Positions 15,014-17,341 of a stretch of DNA of 17,341 bases are shown here, in pieces. The notes under the pieces were generated by a model. The model did no database searches. It was not told where the DNA came from and saw nothing but the letters and a program-made list of their open reading frames with translations. Numbering within the stretch: position 1 is the stretch's first letter; every line of letters begins with the position of its first letter. The stretch lies in contig JBOGDF010000080.1 in assembly GCA_050701635.1 (NCBI GenBank), forward strand, positions 1 through 17,341, read 5' to 3'. Both the position numbers and the translations under genes were made by a program. This DNA is from WHSM01 sp050701635 (GTDB lineage: Bacteria > Actinomycetota > Actinomycetes > Mycobacteriales > Micromonosporaceae).

Positions 15014-16834
15014 TCAACTCAGGCCGTGCGCGGGCAGCTCGCCGCCCTGACAATCCCGACCGAACAGGCAGACCAGATTGGACCATCGGTAGGCCGGCAT
15101 GCCCTGCCCGTCCGCCCCTGTCGCCTCCAGCAGGTGGCTCTCGACCAGCGCATCCAGGATCTCCTCGGCGCTGGCTTCGTCGCACCCCATCTGCGCCGCC
15201 GCCGACCCTGCGGTGAACTGAGCCGGGCCGTACCGAATCAGCTGGCCGAACGCCACCGAGGCGTCCTGGTCCAGCTCCGCGAAGCTGTGCGCCACCACGT
15301 CCCGTAGCTCCAGGTCATCGACGGCCAGTTCGCCGAGCCGGCCGGGACCGGCCGACAGCCGGGCGGCGAGCCGGTCCAGCGACCAGTGCGGCCGGGTGGC
15401 CAGCCGGCAGCCCGCGATTCGAATCGCCAGCGGCAGGTGGCCGCAGACCCGTACGATCTCGGCGGCCGCCACCGGCTCCTCGGCGACCCGGTCCGGGCTG
15501 GCCACCCTGCCGAGCATGCGTACGGCGTCCTCCGTCGGCAACGTTCCCAGAGGGACCCGTACCGCCCCCTCCAGGGTTGCCATCGGGCGCCGGCTGGTCA
15601 CCAGGACCGCGGGCCCAGCGGTGCCGGGCAGCAGTGGACGGACCTGGGCGGGGCTGGCCGCGTCGTCGAGCACCAGCAGCAGCCGGCGACCGCCGAGCCG
15701 GCTGCGGTAGACGTCCACCCGCTCGTCCGGCCCCTCGGGAAGCCCGGAATCCGCGCCGAGCGCCCGCAGCAGACGCTCCAGGGCGCGGTACGGGTCGGCC
15801 GGCCGGCCCGACGAGCCGGCGAGGTCGAGGAAGAGCTGACCGTCCGGGAACTCTCCGAGCAGCTCGTGAGCCACGTGTACGGCCAGAGCGGTCTTGCCGG
15901 TGCCTGGAGCACCGTACACGGTGACCACGGGCACCGCCGGGTGCCCGGTGCCCGGCCGCAGCAGCTCCCGCAGCCGTACCACGTCCTGCTCCCGCCCCGT
16001 GAAGTCCGCGACATCGCGGGGTAACAGAGCCGGCGCAACCGCCGCCGGCTGGACGGGTGGGGTGGCCGGCCGGGGGAACACCAGAACGGCCGGCTCGAGC
16101 ACCGGGTCCGCTGCCAGGATCGTGGCGTGCAGCTCCCGCAGTGCGGTGCCGGGTTCGACGCCCAGCTCCTCCACCAGCACCCGGCGGCCCTCGCGGTACG
16201 TCTCCAACGCCTCGGCCTGCCGTCCACAGCGGTACAGCGCGAGCATCAGCTGGCCCCGGAACCGCTCCCGGGTCGGGTTCTCGGCGACCAGTACGGTGAG
16301 CTCCGCGACCAGCTCCCGGTGCCGGCCGAGCGAGAGGTCGGCGTCCACCCGCTCCTCCAGCACCGCGAGCCGGCGCTCCTCCAGGCGCCTTTGTTCGCTG
16401 CGCAACGTCGGGCTATACCCAACGTCGCCGAACGGAACTCCGCGCCACAATTCAAGTGCGCTGCGTAATTGCTCGGTGGCCTGTTCGATTGCGCCGGTGC
16501 TCGCGGCATGCCGACCATTCTCCGAAAACCGCTCAAACATCGCCGAGTCGATTTCTTCAGATCGTGCCAGAATGCGGTATCCCGAGCTCAGGCTCACGAT
16601 CCGGTCTTCGTCGCCCAGCGCCCGGCGAAGCCGATGCACCAGCACCTGTACGTCCTTGACCGGGACCTTCGGTGGAGCGTCCGGCCACAGCGCGTCGACC
16701 AGGCAGTCCACCGAGACCAGCTGGTTGCGGTGGCACAGCAGGACCGCCAGCAGCAACCGCTGTTTCGGCGAGCTGATAAGGATCTCCCGTCCGTTGCCGC
16801 GTATCAGTAACGGGCCAAGGACAAGAAACTTCAC
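15014..16834 (-). CDS. SARP-family regulator with NB-ARC ATPase domain (short AfsR-like)
   Basis: The protein has 606 residues from GTG 16834, with GAGGGG five bases upstream. An OmpR-type winged helix is at about 1-92 (DVQVLVHRLRRALG), then a BTAD domain at about 97-243 ending in RRVLVEELGVEPGTALRELH. An NB-ARC ATPase module follows: Walker A GAPGTGKT at 308-315, Walker B LLLVLDD at 385-391, VTSRR at about 412-416, and a GLPL-like GHLPLA at 465-470. It ends at YRWSNLVCLFGRDCQ without the TPR half of full AfsR (about 1000 residues), a length seen in other SARP-NB-ARC proteins. Such regulators usually activate antibiotic clusters. It is divergent from a cupin gene and may mark the edge of one. 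Confidence 0.93.
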   Translation of the reverse strand: MKFLVLGPLLIRGNGREILISSPKQRLLLAVLLCHRNQLVSVDCLVDALWPDAPPKVPVKDVQVLVHRLRRALGDEDRIVSLSSGYRILARSEEIDSAMFERFSENGRHAASTGAIEQATEQLRSALELWRGVPFGDVGYSPTLRSEQRRLEERRLAVLEERVDADLSLGRHRELVAELTVLVAENPTRERFRGQLMLALYRCGRQAEALETYREGRRVLVEELGVEPGTALRELHATILAADPVLEPAVLVFPRPATPPVQPAAVAPALLPRDVADFTGREQDVVRLRELLRPGTGHPAVPVVTVYGAPGTGKTALAVHVAHELLGEFPDGQLFLDLAGSSGRPADPYRALERLLRALGADSGLPEGPDERVDVYRSRLGGRRLLLVLDDAASPAQVRPLLPGTAGPAVLVTSRRPMATLEGAVRVPLGTLPTEDAVRMLGRVASPDRVAEEPVAAAEIVRVCGHLPLAIRIAGCRLATRPHWSLDRLAARLSAGPGRLGELAVDDLELRDVVAHSFAELDQDASVAFGQLIRYGPAQFTAGSAAAQMGCDEASAEEILDALVESHLLEATGADGQGMPAYRWSNLVCLFGRDCQGGELPAHGLS

Positions 16835-16962
16835 CGGCGCCCCTCGTGACGAGCGTGACCAACCTCGCGCAACCGATGCGATACCTGTCAGAAACCGGCA
16901 TCCGCAAAAGTTTGCGCTGCATCACATCATCCTCGACACGCGCCGTCCGAGGGGTATCGCAA

Positions 16963-17222
16963 ATGAAGACATTTGACGCGGGTTCCGCCGAACTGGTGGC
17001 CACAAACGGAATTCAGATCGGCAGATGGGAGCAGTACCCGGAGGTAACCGCCGGGCTCCCGTTCGACGCGATGTGGTGCGTCATCCCAGCGGGTTCCAGC
17101 AGCGCCCGGGACTGTCACCCGGAGGGCGAGTTGCAGGTTTTCCTCAACGGCTCGGCGGTGATCGAGTCGGACGGCACCTCCGTCCCGGTGCCCCAGGGCA
17201 GTGCTGTGCTACTCGGCTGCAG
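16963..17222 (+). pseudogene. Cupin gene fragment, cut at 17217-17222
   Basis: The frame begins at ATG 16963 with AGGGG nine bases upstream and runs for about 86 residues. The centre (CHPEGELQVFLNGSAVIESDG, about 51-71, then VPVPQGSAVLL) matches a small cupin, with His52 and Glu54 as candidate metal ligands. After Gly85 the frame becomes arginine- and cysteine-rich nonsense, while another frame encodes an ABC permease. The second cupin motif with its last histidine is missing. It is divergent from the SARP gene and may be its target. The break falls exactly on CTGCAG. Confidence 0.6.
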
Positions 17223-17341
17223 AGCCAGTCGCCCGAGGTGCTGGAGGCGGCGAAGGTGGACGGGGCCGGCGCCTGGGCCACCTTCGTACGGATCACGCTG
17301 CCGCACCTGCGGCAGTTCATCGAGCTGGGGATCCTGCTCGG
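17217..17341 (+). CDS. Partial ABC sugar transporter permease (internal fragment)
   Basis: In the frame beginning LQSQSPEVL the sequence reads EAAKVDGAGAWATFVRITLP, then HLRQFIELGILL, and is open to the window end. This is the EAA loop of a binding-protein-dependent permease (EAA...G.........I.LP), the part that contacts the ATPase. The style fits a MalF/polyol-type permease. There is no start codon or N-terminal membrane segment; it is joined to the cupin fragment out of frame at a PstI recognition sequence. It is therefore a gene fragment in this arrangement. Confidence 0.7.
   Translation, partial: MQSQSPEVLEAAKVDGAGAWATFVRITLPHLRQFIELGILL

Noticed and set aside
1..17341. CRISPR array or complete insertion sequence
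   Set aside because: No regularly spaced identical repeats and no transposase with terminal inverted repeats were found on reading.

Overview
This is a GC-rich actinobacterial window. From about position 3118 rightwards the tetranucleotide GTAC is very frequent, and the genes (secreted S8 protease, SARP and BTAD regulators, MmyB-like regulator, DUF2975/XRE pair) are typical of filamentous actinomycetes. A Micromonosporaceae-like chromosome is my inference from style, not a proven identification. Both ends of the window are partial.

Left part (1-3116). A tyrosine integrase (147-1505, minus) lies beside a tRNA-Pro-like 3' fragment (1672-1708) with its downstream hairpin. This looks like the right end of an integrated mobile element whose body, and the intact tRNA copy, lie to the left of the window. 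Between the integrase start and the tRNA fragment is a series of TTGAC-type repeats that could be integrase arm sites. To the right follow a small methyltransferase remnant and a divergent cupin/TetR pair sharing a near-palindromic 20-bp operator.

Middle part (3118-11960). A large secreted subtilisin-like protease and a zinc alcohol dehydrogenase are read leftwards. The dehydrogenase is divergent from an XRE/MmyB-like regulator. A BTAD-TPR regulator is then divergent from a translationally coupled pair: an OsmC-like protein lacking the second catalytic cysteine, and a SAM methyltransferase. Strong GC hairpins close that operon.

Right part (11879-17341). This is a more eroded stretch, almost all on the minus strand. 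It holds a C-terminal phosphotransferase remnant, a secreted CARDB/DUF11-type protein whose signal peptide is one frame away from the mature part, an N-terminally shortened SnoaL-like protein, and an intact DUF2975 membrane protein/XRE regulator cassette with a perfect palindrome inside its promoter. A SARP/NB-ARC regulator follows, divergent from a small cupin gene. The cupin breaks off exactly at a PstI recognition sequence (17217-17222) and continues as an out-of-frame fragment of a sugar ABC transporter permease. That junction is either a rearrangement or a cloning/assembly chimera.

I saw no CRISPR array, no complete insertion sequence and no rRNA. No wholly new system is obvious. The most notable items are the chimeric right end, the integrase/att region, the frameshifted secretory gene, the Cys-to-Ser OsmC protein in a coupled operon, and the self-contained DUF2975/XRE module.
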